Origin: Dryococelus australis
Taxonomy: Eukaryota; Arthropoda; Insecta; Phasmatodea; Phasmatidae
Assembly: GCA_029891345.1 (NCBI GenBank)
Contig: CM057009.1
Span: 291,410,966-291,474,965 of the forward strand
Length of the DNA stretch: 64,000 bases
Direction: 5' to 3'
A program made the translations under genes and the position numbers. Every line of letters starts with the position of its first letter. Position 1 is the stretch's first letter. The notes beneath the pieces are model-generated. The model saw nothing but the letters and a program-made list of their open reading frames with translations, did not search any database and was not told the DNA's origin. This document shows positions 45,631-55,845 of this stretch, piece by piece.

Positions 45631-46465
45631 TTATTTTCACTTCATTTAACCAGCAACAGCAGTTCATGAGCCTATAGAATATTGTGTCAACAACGAACGA
45701 TAGCCCCTAAACTTGAGGGACTTCCTTCATCAGACATTCTTTTCGCCTGTGTACGACGTAGACAATAAAAGCCACTTCCATAGAACGTCCCATACACTGG
45801 GCACTGCCACTGAAAGGCTTAAAATTGAATCGATAATCGATGAGCACTACGAGATCGGTTTTGAAATCGAACTCGGTAAAGTGCTGGAATCGATCCGCCG
45901 CTTCCGGATGGCTCGACCTATCGCTACTGAGTGCCGCGACGATCCGCTCTGACACAGCGAACCAGTGCAGTGCAAGTTCAACGTTACGTCATCTCGATCC
46001 GTGCTTCACATCGCGACCACGACATGACAACGGACATCGATTCCAATTACATTTTTTTTTTTTTTTTTTATTGTTTCACCGAGCTGCACGATTTTCCTGT
46101 TGCGGTAAATATTAATCTTGTCTCTGGCGGAAATTCATTTATAGTGGTCGCAGCCATAAATAAAACAATTGTATGGCTATAGCAATTTCGTAAATGTGCG
46201 AATTCTCTTCAAATATGAGTTTTTAATCAGTAATCGTACAGAGCTGAACCACCTGATAAAATATTACGCTTGACAAGTAGCTAAAGCTGAGAGGACACAT
46301 CCATAGCAAATAACCGGAGGCTTCATTGCCTGAGGCTTGCGACTAATAGACAGTTTCCCATTACTCTGAGCTGAAGCAACAACCTCATTCCATTTTTGTA
46401 CCCAAACTGCATGTATACAGTCTCTTTCCGTTATAGTAAATATTGGCAAAGAATTCTCGTATAAG
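45631..46465. other. Spacer with one open frame of uncertain meaning
   Basis: 45713-45952 (plus) is open for 79 codons, beginning with TTG rather than ATG, with a mixed-charge, protein-like composition (for example IESIIDEHYEIGFEIELGKV). The complementary frame is open too. No homology recognised, no splice context; not called as a gene. Poly(T) at 46052-46069. Confidence 0.4.
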
Positions 46466-46759
46466 TAGGGATAGGAAAATTTCGCGAATTTATTTCAGGA
46501 CAAGATAGACGTCCAATACGTGTACACATAAGTCACATTTGCAATTGGAATACAGTTCATTAGACACGTCCTGGACGACTGTGTGCCAATTGCAGACTTG
46601 CAAGGAAACAAGTAGCGAGCGCCTTACTACCAGGTGTGTAGTAACATCAGCTAATCTCTGGGGCAGCAGCCAATGAACAAACAACTGAGGCTCGAGTGTA
46701 CACAGGACTGTGGGGTCTAGCCAACAGGTCACTGAACTCGCGAAATTTTCCTACATCCA
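46466..46759 (-). mobile_element. hAT-type MITE, family D (D5)
   Basis: TAGGGATAGGAAAATTTCGC to 'gaaattttcctacatcca'. Flanks cgtataag / cttatatg agree at 6 of 8. First member of a ~1-kb cluster. Confidence 0.92.
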
Positions 46760-46767
46760 CTTATATG

Positions 46768-46970
46768 TAGGGACACCCGAATTTCGCGATAAGATTTCAT
46801 GACCAGTTCTATTTCATAGCACTTTAGCTCAGATCCATTTTGGTTATTGGATGGTTCGCGTGTACCGCGAGTCAAAACCTTGTTCATCCAATCATGAAAG
46901 AATAAAATAGTTAGAGTGTTATGGAAGATATGTTGAATCAAAACATTTTCAAGATTTTCCGCCACCTCCA
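46768..46970 (+). mobile_element. Chimeric F/G MITE
   Basis: Left ~98 bp is family F (TAGGGACACCCGAATTTCGC and 'gatccattttggttattgg'). The right ~105 bp is family G ('ttgttcatccaatcatgaaa' to 'gattttccgccacctcca'). The switch is near 46865. It lies between D5 and D7. Confidence 0.85.
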
Positions 46971-46975
46971 GTTAC

Positions 46976-47511
46976 TAGAGATCCGGAAATTTCACTAAAT
47001 CATCCGACAACTCGAGCTTAAGTCAGTTGTTGCTTGGCCGATGATTCGGTTTTACCCCAGAACAGGTAGCACAGGTCTTGGTTCTCTTTTACTTGCAGGC
47101 AGAGACCGAGAATTTCGCGGGTTCATTTCTAGACAAGTTGGAATTCACACACATGTGCGTTCATGTTACGTTTGTAATTGGTCGATGTGTTGTTTGACAC
47201 CTCCTGGAGATAAATGAGCCAATATCAAACATGTAATAAATCGTGCGGCCAACTACAGCCTTTTACTAACACAACAATAAACCTATAAACAGTTGATATC
47301 TGTATGACAGTATATAAGACTGTGAAGTCTAGCCTACAGGTCATTGAACTCGCGAATTTCTCGGTTCTATGCTTGTAGGTTAGTTCTTGGCTCGAATACT
47401 TCGAGGGCACGGTATATAAACTGCAATCCAACTGAAAAAAAGTATTCAAATGTACATGGGTTTGAAGACTATCTTGTCCTTAAAACTAGTTGGCGAAATT
47501 ATTAATCTCTA
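46976..47511 (+). mobile_element. hAT-type MITE, family D (D7), split by B5
   Basis: TAGAGATCCGGAAATTTCAC; breaks at 'ttttacttgcagg' (47099) and resumes at 'cttgtaggttagttcttggc' (47372) to end 'attattaatctcta'. An older, more diverged D copy. Confidence 0.85.
47100..47371 (-). mobile_element. hAT-type MITE, family B (B5), nested in D7
   Basis: CAGAGACCGAGAATTTCGCG to 'cgcgaatttctcggttcta' plus TG. cttgcagg (47092-47099) and cttgtagg (47372-47379) are copies of one 8-bp D7 sequence, so the insertion duplicated it. Confidence 0.93.
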
Positions 47512-47806
47512 GACATTTATCTTTCGTGACGTTATAGTGAACGAGGCATCTGAAACATATATTTGAAACTTAATTCATTAGCCTAACAAACGCAACAAAA
47601 ATTCGAATTCATTACAGTTTGCAGCTCGCCACTCAGATTTTACCAGTCGCAAAAGGACTAATATCACAGTGATATGGTTAATCGTATGAACACATAATTT
47701 TCACCATCCTAAAATCCCTCCAGAAGTTTGACTGTCGGTTGACGCCTTTCTCTGCAAAATTTTTCGTATCGAACACTTATATTTTCCTAAAGTATTTTAA
47801 GTATTT

Positions 47807-48097
47807 TACAGACACACCATGTTTACCACGAAAATATTTCACAAATAGTTGTACTATAAAATACTTTCTATTTCAAATCCACTTTCGTGATTAGACTTTT
47901 AAATTTTTTTCCTCGTCTCAGGTGGCTGCTTGCAAATCCAGGACAGTCAGTGTTGAAGTAATGTAATTCTGATTCGCCCAGTCAGATAAGAAGCTGTCTT
48001 CTCACATCACAAACACACGAGGACAATGAAAGTGTGCACATTGGAAAAGGAAGTCCGTTCTGCACATAAATGTTTTCTTGAGAAACTGGTGGCCCTA
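47807..48097 (+). mobile_element. hAT-type MITE, family K (K4)
   Basis: 'acagacacaccatgtttacc' to 'tgagaaactggtggcccta'; interior 'tttcgtgattagactttt' and 'attctgattcgcccagtcag'. Diverged ends. Confidence 0.78.
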
Positions 48098-48154
48098 CTT
48101 TTAAAATCTGGTGCTGGGCTCTGTGCATCCGCCTGCTTATTGGAATGTCACAGG

Positions 48155-48395
48155 TAGAGACGCCAAAAATTCGCGAGTTCAGTGACCTGCAGGCTAGACT
48201 CTACAGTCTTATACAGAAATATGCCGACATCAACTGCACATCGTTTGCCTGCTGTCACAGTGGAAGGCGACAATCGGACACCGTTCTCCCGGAGGCGTCA
48301 AACACCACGAGGACCAATGGCCTAAGTTTTATAAACGGACGTGTTTTGAATTCCAACTTGTTCCAAAATGAATTCGCGAATTCTTCAGATATCTA
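48155..48395 (+). mobile_element. hAT-type MITE, family A (A9)
   Basis: TAGAGACGCCAAAAATTCGC to 'gaattcttcagatatcta'. Flanks gtcacagg / gtcatagg match at 7 of 8. Confidence 0.94.
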
Positions 48396-48414
48396 GTCAT
48401 AGGTCCTAATATTA

Positions 48415-48840
48415 AAGGTTATTCAAGATAAAGTAAGCACTTTTGAAATCAACCTTAGTAAAAAGTCACTGCCCATACCTGGATATATTTTGACGGGCGC
48501 ACTGAGTGACATGCGCCCAGTAAAGTTGATAACGATGGATGGGAAGCAGTTACATATCTTAACGTAGAATAAAAAGTGTTAGGTAACCATTTGTGACGAC
48601 TTGAATTATTTCTTTCGCCTTCTGTTTATTTTTTTTAATGCATCCAAGTATTAAAATGTACAGATTTGTAAAATATTTTATTTTATAATAACATCAGATA
48701 TTCACTTGACCGACACGTGAATAAAGTGACGAGGCCAATGACAATGTTAATATTGCATAAGGCGGAAGAATACACTACGTGCATACAAGTATATCTTAAG
48801 CAAGGCTTTCGAAAGTACTCATTTTACCATGAATAGCATA
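48415..48840 (-). mobile_element. TA-flanked MITE, family E (E6)
   Basis: Reverse copy from AAGGTTATTCAAGATAAAGT to 'tcattttaccatgaatagca'; TA on both sides. Interior in reverse order of E4. Confidence 0.92.
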
Positions 48841-48841
48841 T

Positions 48842-49331
48842 ACCTATGTGTCCCTCGAGGCAAACTTAGTATATATACAAACTCTCTGATAATCTACAAG
48901 GTTGAGTAGCGGACATCCAAGTGCAACACTTAAAAATTAAAAATAATAACCGTAATAATAGGGAAATGAAACCGCCTGATTCCCTCGCTACGACAGCGCG
49001 GGCAAAACGTGCGGAGAATGCATGGACTAAATTCCTGGACACGGTCGACCTGAAAATGCTCAGGGCATATTAGATGTGCTTTGCGCTCCTCTTAATTGAA
49101 ATAGTTCTGCTCTATTGTTCCAAAAACCGAATACATAATATGAGGACGTAATTAATGAAGCTTACTAATTTCGAGCCAAATCTATCCCAATTTGCAATCT
49201 CACTCGTAATGAATACCAGTACGGAGGCGTAAAAAAGTTGTTTCTGACATAAAAGTTTATGATCTTTCCAAAATGTAGTGAGCCTTAAACGTGAATCTTT
49301 GTAGCTTTTCTCAGAGTCAGTCTGCATGCAC
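48842..49331. other. Spacer, nothing recognised
   Basis: Unique sequence. Confidence 0.5.
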
Positions 49332-49903
49332 TTATTGTCCGTTTCAGACCCACTTTAATTTAAGGCCCACGGTTGCTAAGGGGTTAGCCTGCTCGCCTCC
49401 CAACAAGGCGATCCGGGTTTAATTCCCCCTTCCGGGTCACTCCGGACTTTCACATGCGGGAATCGTGCCGGACGATGCCGTTGGTCGGTGGCTTTTCTCG
49501 GGGATCTCCCGTTTCCCCCGCCCCTTCATTCTGGCGCTGCTCCATACTCACCTCGATCCCCCTCATCGGCTCTGAAGACCTCGATGTTAAGAGCCGCCCA
49601 AATCTCTAGACTCACTCACTCACTTTAATTTACGGTTACACGTGTTTAAAAAAATATTATGATGTGCGCTGTACTGAGGTCTACAAGAAACTTATTTTGT
49701 TATCACTGCCAATGAGCTGTATACCAGATGTTTGGATACAGTAATATGAACCAATTATGACATAGACCATTAAGGCGGTTTGCGAATCATTTACCCGTAG
49801 GTAATATCATTGGTCCTAAACTTCGCAGTGTGCAGTACAGACCAAAATTTAATTACACGTCGGTAGTGTACACAATTGTGTACACTGGGTCTGAATGGGT
49901 TAA
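49332..49903 (-). mobile_element. piggyBac-type (TTAA) MITE, left copy, split by SINE S6
   Basis: Inner end '...ctgaatgggttaa' is the inverse of TTAACCCATTCAGACCC at 50102. Outer end 'ttattgtccgtttcagaccc' is a decayed TTAACCC-type terminus. Without S6 and its duplication it is ~300 bp and matches the right copy in inverted orientation along its whole length ('gaatcattta', 'gtgcagtacagaccaaaa'). Class inferred from the TTAA/CCC ends. Confidence 0.8.
49363..49620 (+). mobile_element. tRNA-derived SINE, family S (S6)
   Basis: Exact 12-bp target duplication cactttaattta at 49351-49362 and 49621-49632. Head 'ggttgctaaggggttagcct' and 'ccgggtttaattcc'; body and tail typical. Inserted in the TTAA MITE. 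Confidence 0.95.
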
Positions 49904-50101
49904 GTTATAATTTAGAATTCATTCAGTTTACGATGAGAAAAAATTCGGATATAGAAACGATATATAAGGCAGCATAAGCAATGCAGTTTATTTCAAATTT
50001 ACGAAAATAATTTATTAGAAACTGATTTAAGGTAACCATTAATTACAAAATCAATCAATATTGGGACAACACACAATTCCACGTAGTAACTTTTTGTTAA
50101 T

Positions 50102-50402
50102 TTAACCCATTCAGACCCAGTGTACACAATTATGATCATTACGCACGTGTAGGTAATTTTTGGTCTGTACTGCACACTGTGAAGCTGAATGGCCAATGTT
50201 CGTACATGTGGATAAATGATTCGCAAACAATTTTACAGATCTAGGTCATAATTGGTTCATATTACTGTAGCCGAACATATATCCTACATCTCATTGGCTG
50301 TGTCAAAGAAACAAGTGTTGTTTCGACTTAAGTACAGCACGCATCATAACATTTTTTTACAACGCCTTAAACCGTAATTTAAAAGGTTCCGAAGGGGTTA
50401 AT
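50102..50402 (+). mobile_element. piggyBac-type (TTAA) MITE, right copy
   Basis: TTAACCCATTCAGACCCAGT to 'aaggttccgaaggggttaa', 301 bp, TTAA at both ends. Head-to-head with the 49332-49903 copy, ~200 bp apart. No coding capacity. Confidence 0.85.
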
Positions 50403-50975
50403 AACTGTAATCTGTGATAACTTTATTATTTCCGAATGAGCAGAACTGCACATTGTCTAAATGAAAATCGAAGTGCCATTATGTTGAAGCATGTTTCATT
50501 GCACTTCAGTCTACATTACTTTTTTTCCCACAAAATATTTACGAACAAACGCCACTCCTCTCTTGGAATTCGCCGGAATTTTACAAAAAGGATAATCGGT
50601 CACGGTTAAGTCATGGATACCATAACGAAGCCAAGGAGGGTTTCGATGAAAAATTGCAGTGACAGCCGAAACTTCACTGTAAATGTTTTACTCTAAGATT
50701 TCTAAACAGTAGAATAAAGTTTTTTAAACTGTACATATCATGGAAAACTTACCACACGTCCGGTTGTAAATATAGAAGCGCTATTTTACACAGTTCGGAA
50801 CTTGACGACAGATTTGCCTCTTTCCTGAACAACCGTAGCAAATCTGCCCCGGACGGATGGTGAGAAAAACTTCTCCATTTTTGTCTAAGTATGGGTATTC
50901 AAAGATGTGGTAACATTTTTAGACTGTTTGTAACATGTTTGTTATATCAACGATGTATTAGATGACGAGATGACT
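50403..50975. other. Spacer, nothing recognised
   Basis: Unique sequence with short frames only. Confidence 0.5.
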
Positions 50976-51262
50976 AGAGAAACCCGATTTTCGCGAAAAG
51001 AATCCCACGGAAGCTAGATATCAATATCGTACTTGAACACCTGCAGTTTTCCTTCATTTATTAGTCGCGTCCCTTCGTCGAAGACAGTGTGGTCTTCGAC
51101 TGGGCCAATGAGCGCTAAGTGACTCCGTTAGTGAACTTCTGTGATTAGCGGGCAGGCTCACGAGGCGCCCATCAGTTGAAACCATCCATTTGCTATAGTG
51201 GATTTGAGTGCAAGTGTATAGAAATAAAACTTGACAAGTCATCTTTTCGCGGAAATTAAAAT
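50976..51262 (-). mobile_element. hAT-like MITE, family Q (Q2)
   Basis: TAGAGAAACCCGATTTTCGC and 'cttgacaagtcatcttttcg' near the right end; 'gactgggccaatgagcgc' shared with Q1. Confidence 0.7.
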
Positions 51263-51539
51263 ACCACTGTTATGTACGTGCATTTCTTCCGAACCATACT
51301 CTCCTTTTGATAGTCCAACCCTTATTATTGGCTGTGGTGCGTGTTGCCCACCTGTCAGGTGTAAGTATCATTTTGAAATTAAAACACGTATTTCTCGAAA
51401 ACGGCTATGCTTAATTTGTGTGTAAACTTCATCGTTAATTGTGCCATGCGAATTACTAATCCATCATTCAAATACCAAATATGATACCGCGTCGTGGAGG
51501 TTAGTTCGAAATAAGGGTATTTCATTCACATGACATAAT

Positions 51540-51812
51540 TAGATATGATGGTTTTATAGCGGGAAAAATTAACTGTTTGTTAGGATTCAACGTACTGTAC
51601 ACAAGTTCCGGCAGTTTTATTTCCTTAGTGGCTGACATGCACTCACTGGACAAATGAGGATTTTGATAGTATAATGCAGAACGTTCGTGATTGGTCTGCA
51701 AGCAACTTAGCCAAGTCAAACCATGTTCATATAATCATGAAAGAATAAATTAGCTAGAGTGTTGTAGAAAATATGCTGGCTCAAAATATTTTGCGGTTTT
51801 CCACTATCTGTA
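51540..51812 (+). mobile_element. hAT-type MITE, family G (G6)
   Basis: TAGATATGATGGTTTTATAG to 'gcggttttccactatctgta'. Flanks gacataat / gatataat match at 7 of 8. Both CCAAT boxes near the ends are mutated, unlike G1. Confidence 0.92.
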
Positions 51813-51828
51813 GATATAATTTGATGAC

Positions 51829-51995
51829 AGCGGCAGGTGTTAAGGTGTTTGCAAATCTTTGTTCAGTTACCCATTATCCAGTCTCTCAGTGTTCCATTTG
51901 AAATATTTTCAGTAAACTGTGCTTCAGGTCCAACTTCAAAGACATATACCGTCCATACGATTCACTTTAGACCATCTTTATAAAAAAAGATCCCG
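51829..51995 (+). repeat. Dispersed repeat W (W2), uninterrupted
   Basis: Collinear with W1 (20377-20990) but without the D2 insertion, reading straight through 'ttttcagtaaactgtgcttc'. Confidence 0.72.
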
Positions 51996-52593
51996 ATAAA
52001 CTTCTTAAACTGAGGCTGAAGCCTCAAGTTACACCACTTACCATATACAAAAGTAAATAAAAATATTTTAAAAAAATATGGGTAAAGGTTTGGCTTTCAA
52101 TCAAAATTGGTTACTAAAAAAAGAAAAAAATGGATTGAAGGGTTAACCTAAAGTGCAACAAACAGGCGCACTAAGTCGAATGAAAATAATTTGTTACAAA
52201 ATTATACACAGATATATAATTTAGTTTCTTTGATATATAATTTTACATAGTGACAACCGCTGCCTACACTTCCAGCTTAACTCCCACTCTCTTTGTCACG
52301 TGCACCCTCCTTCCCAGGCGGTAGCGCGACGTACGGCATACGCGAGAACTCTCACGCTTTAAAGGAGCGCCCACAAACATTTGCACGCAAATAACCTTAT
52401 AGATTATACATCAAAACATGAGCAGCTGATTAAGTAATAAAATACTACATTAATAAAACTGTATAATAAACAAAATATTACAAAATTACATAGTTATATA
52501 AAATCCAAAGAACATACAATGCAAATATATGTGTAGACTCATTTATATGCAACAGCCAAAGAACTGGGCAAGCATCGCAGAAGGCCCTGTGCA
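51996..52593. other. Spacer, nothing recognised
   Basis: A/T-rich with a GC-richer patch at 52270-52370. Confidence 0.5.
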
Positions 52594-52835
52594 TGGAGAC
52601 CTGAAATATGCGCGAGTTAAATGACCTGTATGCTAGAGTCTACAGTATTATGTACAGATATGTCGATATCAGCTGTATATTGGTTGTCTGATAGCACAGT
52701 AGAAGTCAACGATTGGCCCAGCATTCTCCAGGAGGTGTCAAACACAGTGTGGACCAAGGGCTGAAGTTATATAAACACATGTGTTTTGAATTCTGGCTTG
52801 TCCCAAAATGAATCCGCGAATTTTTCAGGTCTCTA
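52594..52835 (+). mobile_element. hAT-type MITE, family A (A10)
   Basis: TGGAGACCTGAAATATGCGC to 'gaatttttcaggtctcta'. Flanks cctgtgca / cctatgaa agree at 6 of 8. Confidence 0.92.
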
Positions 52836-52888
52836 CCTATGAAGATAAAGCCCTCGTCTAAATGATGACCCGTCACATGTTGAAACAT

Positions 52889-53140
52889 TGGGTGGTATGG
52901 TGGTTAGACTACTCGCCTCCAACCAAGGTTGACCAGTTTCGATTATCGGCAGGGTAACCCGGATTTTCGAATGTGGCAATCGTGCCGGACGATACCTCTG
53001 CTCGGTGGGTTTTCTCGGTAATCTCCCTTTTCCCATGCCCTTTCATTGCGGCGCTGCTCCAAACTAACCTCGCTTCACCCTCATTGGCTCTGAAGACCTC
53101 GATGTTAAGAGCCGCCCAAATCTCTTCACTCACTCTACTC
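52889..53140 (+). mobile_element. tRNA-derived SINE, family S (S7)
   Basis: Head 'ggtatggtggttagactact' and 'agtttcgattatcgg'; body 'caatcgtgccggacgatacc'; tail ends in 'cactcac' repeats. B box is mutated. Confidence 0.88.
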
Positions 53141-53274
53141 ATTCACTCACATTTATACCAAGCTAAATTTCAAACAATAATTGCTGGGCTTTTTAATGTA
53201 CACAAATATATTTGACCCGCGGAGCGGTGGAGCGAGTTCACATGGGCGGGTCTAATAAACTGTGATAATTACGG

Positions 53275-53830
53275 GCCCCTGTTATTCGCGAAAAGAGTCC
53301 ATGACTAGATTTTCTCCAAAAACTTAACATCTGATCCACTTTCCTGAGTGGGTGACCTTACTTGCAATCTTTCTAGCTGCCTCCCCATAGGTAATGGACG
53401 AGTAGTATCGGAGTAACTTAATTCTGATTTGCACAATAGGGCAAAAATATGTTCTCACCAAGACACGTGGCTGATATCTAGGGATTGTGAAATTTCGCGA
53501 GTTCAATTACCTGTTCGCTAGACACTTCAGTCGTGTTTACATTCAAACCTCAGATGTCTGTTCATTAGCTGCTGCCCCAGAAAGTAGCCCGTGTTTCTCC
53601 ACACTCAGCAGTATGTCACTCGCTACTTGTTTCCTTGTAAGTCTGCTATTGGCTCAGAGTCGTCCAGGGCGTGTATAATGAACTGTGATCCAATTGCAAA
53701 GGTGACATCAGTGTACACGTAGAGGACGCCTATCGTGTCCTGAAATGAATTGGCGAGATGTTCCTATCCCTACCGATAACCAAAGTAGAGCGGTAGATAT
53801 ACACATAGGTACTGGAATCTAAACCTGAGT
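53275..53830 (+). mobile_element. hAT-type MITE, family K (K6), split by D4
   Basis: 'gggcccctgttattcgcgaa' to 'aagacacgtggctgatatc', then after D4 'ccgataaccaaagtagagcg' to 'actggaatctaaacctgag'. Right terminus not found. Confidence 0.72.
53479..53772 (+). mobile_element. hAT-type MITE, family D (D4), nested in K6
   Basis: TAGGGATTGTGAAATTTCGC to 'gatgttcctatcccta'. Flanks ctgatatc / ccgataac match at 6 of 8, and both correspond to the one K sequence 'gccaataacc', as expected of a duplication. Confidence 0.92.
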
Positions 53831-53879
53831 CAGTGGTGTCAATAAGGATACTTATTTTACTTAATTTTGAGGTAATGAG

Positions 53880-54171
53880 CAGGGGCACCTGTTTTTCCCG
53901 AAAAAAATTCCGGACAAGTAAGACTCCAAAACACTAGTTAAGAATCACTTTCGTGGTCCGATCATTTGAACTGTTTCACGCCTTCTCTCTTTGCCCGCGA
54001 ACTACAAACAGTCATTATAGTAGAAACTTAACTCTAACTGACCCACTCATGTAGCAGTCAGTTTTAACGCAAAGACAGGCGGCCAATTGCCAAAGGAAGT
54101 TGGCAAGTGCACATGTAGGATATTGAGCCTAGCCTCCAAGTAAATATTTTCACGAAAATCAGGTGACGCTA
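53880..54171 (+). mobile_element. hAT-type MITE, family K (K5)
   Basis: CAGGGGCACCTGTTTTTCCC to 'cacgaaaatcaggtgacgct' plus A. Flanks gtaatgag / gtcatgag match at 7 of 8. Confidence 0.93.
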
Positions 54172-54301
54172 GTCATGAGCTGTTTACTGGCTAATCAGTG
54201 AAAAGCAGTAAGTTTTTACTGCCAGGCCAGTGCAGTTCACTAGGCATCAGTAGCAATCACTGTTTAATTAATCATTGAATAGGAGCAACCATAATTCTCA
54301 A

Positions 54302-54546
54302 TAGATTTTTACCTGAAACATTCACGAGTTCAGTGACCTGCAGGCTAGACTCTACAGTCTTATGTACAAAAATGTAGATATCAACTGCACATTGGTTGTC
54401 TGCTGTCACAGTGGAAGGCAACAATTGGACACCTTTCTCCATGAGGTGTGAAACACCGTGTGGATCAATAGCTAAAGTTATATACACGCATGCCTTTTGA
54501 AGTCATGCTTGTCACAAAAAGCATCGGCGAACTTTTCACGTCTCTA
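54302..54546 (+). mobile_element. hAT-type MITE, family A (A11)
   Basis: TAGATTTTTACCTGAAACATTC to 'gaacttttcacgtctcta'. Interior intact; flanks agree at 5 of 8. Confidence 0.88.
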
Positions 54547-54804
54547 ATTTTTACTGATTCAAGTTGAGCAGTTGCAGCAGATCTGAAGTCAAACACGCTG
54601 ATTTCAAGCAGTTTAAATTGTTTGTTTTTGAGTAAAGCCTATCTGTAAATATTTTCGCAAAAAAAAAAACTGGTGGTTCTAGTGACACAGTTGCAGACCT
54701 AACAGAAATGTGAACGTGTTTCAAGTCTAGCTTGTTCTGAAGTGAATTCACGTAGTGTATAAGGATCTGAACGCCCAGCCAGTGACCTCGACAAAGACAA
54801 TCCA

Positions 54805-55400
54805 TAGAGTTGATGGAAAATCGCGAAAATTTTTTGAGCCAACATATCTTCTATAACACTCTAACTAGTTTATTCTTTCATGATTGGATGGACAAAGTTT
54901 TGAGTCGACTAATTTGTTCGCAGACCAATCACGAACGTGCTATCTTAAGGCCCTGTCACACTGTCAAATTTTTCCTTCGAACTGCTTCCAATAAGTTTGA
55001 TCAACTATAGATTGACAATTATGACGTGATCAAAATATCATAAACGATACTGATTGAGTGAGACCGTCAAACTTCAGAGAAATTTTAGAAACGGAAATGT
55101 TTGATGAAAACTGACGCCATCCAACTTTCTCGGCTAAATGTGGAGGTATTTATATTAATTTTGATGACATCATAATTGTCCATCTATAGTTAATCAAACT
55201 TATTGGAAGTAATTTGACGGAAATATTTGATAGTGTGACAGGGGCTTTATAGTATCAGAATCCTCGTTGGCACAGTGAACTCGGGTTGTAGCTTCATACA
55301 TGCATGGTAGCCAATATGGAAAGAAAACTGTCGGACATGTGTACAGTGCGTTGAATCCTACCAAACAGCCAACTTTTCCCGCGATAAACCATCATCTCTT
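54805..55400 (-). mobile_element. hAT-type MITE, family G (G3), split by J
   Basis: TAGAGTTGATGGAAAATCGCG to 'gcgataaaccatcatctctt'. Flanks acaatcca / acagtcca match at 7 of 8. J occupies 54947-55246. Confidence 0.93.
54947..55246. mobile_element. PIF/Harbinger-like MITE (element J) inside G3
   Basis: 300 bp, ends AGGCCCTGTCACACTGTCAA and 'gatagtgtgacaggggct', inverted for ~90 bp (both arms hold 'aataagtttgat.aactatag'). TTA at 54944-54946 and 55247-55249. G2 shows the unoccupied site ('gacttaaggcaaccgaatc'). Confidence 0.9.
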
Positions 55401-55631
55401 ACAGTCCAGTAAGAGGGACGGCTTAGACGCGAGAGCGATGTTCCGTTCGGACTGTCGAAGCCCGTGATCCGACGACGGTAATTAGCAGTGCAAATCCTCA
55501 GTCCGGGAGGTGCTGAGACGCTGACTTCTTCAGAGGCAGCTGTCGACACGAACACCTCGCGACCTCTGGCGACTATCGACCGTCAGCCGCGTCGACCGAC
55601 TTCAGTTCTACTCTCTCCGCACGTTTTAACT

Positions 55632-55845
55632 CACAGTGTCCTCTGTCTGGGACGTTGCGTATGAAGTGGTTTGAATGGTCTGCACTGCACACAGCAGTGC
55701 GATACCGTCCAATGGGATAGGTGTCCTACTTGTGGTAGATATCATTCGCTGCTGAAGCTATGTTCCGCAGCCTCATTTACCACTGCTGCCAGTAATATAA
55801 AGCACAGATAGATTTTTATTGGTCCCGATGTAAGACAAAGTGTCG
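55632..55845 (+). repeat. Dispersed repeat, family M (M2)
   Basis: 'tcctctgtctgggacgttg', 'ggtctgcactgcacacagca', 'tagatttttattggtcccga', 'gtaagacaaagtgtcg', collinear with M3. A GC-rich unique stretch (55400-55630) precedes it. Confidence 0.75.

Noticed and set aside
45713-45952. 79-codon ORF as a gene
   Set aside because: No ATG start, complementary strand equally open, no splice or homology support; protein-like composition alone is not enough.
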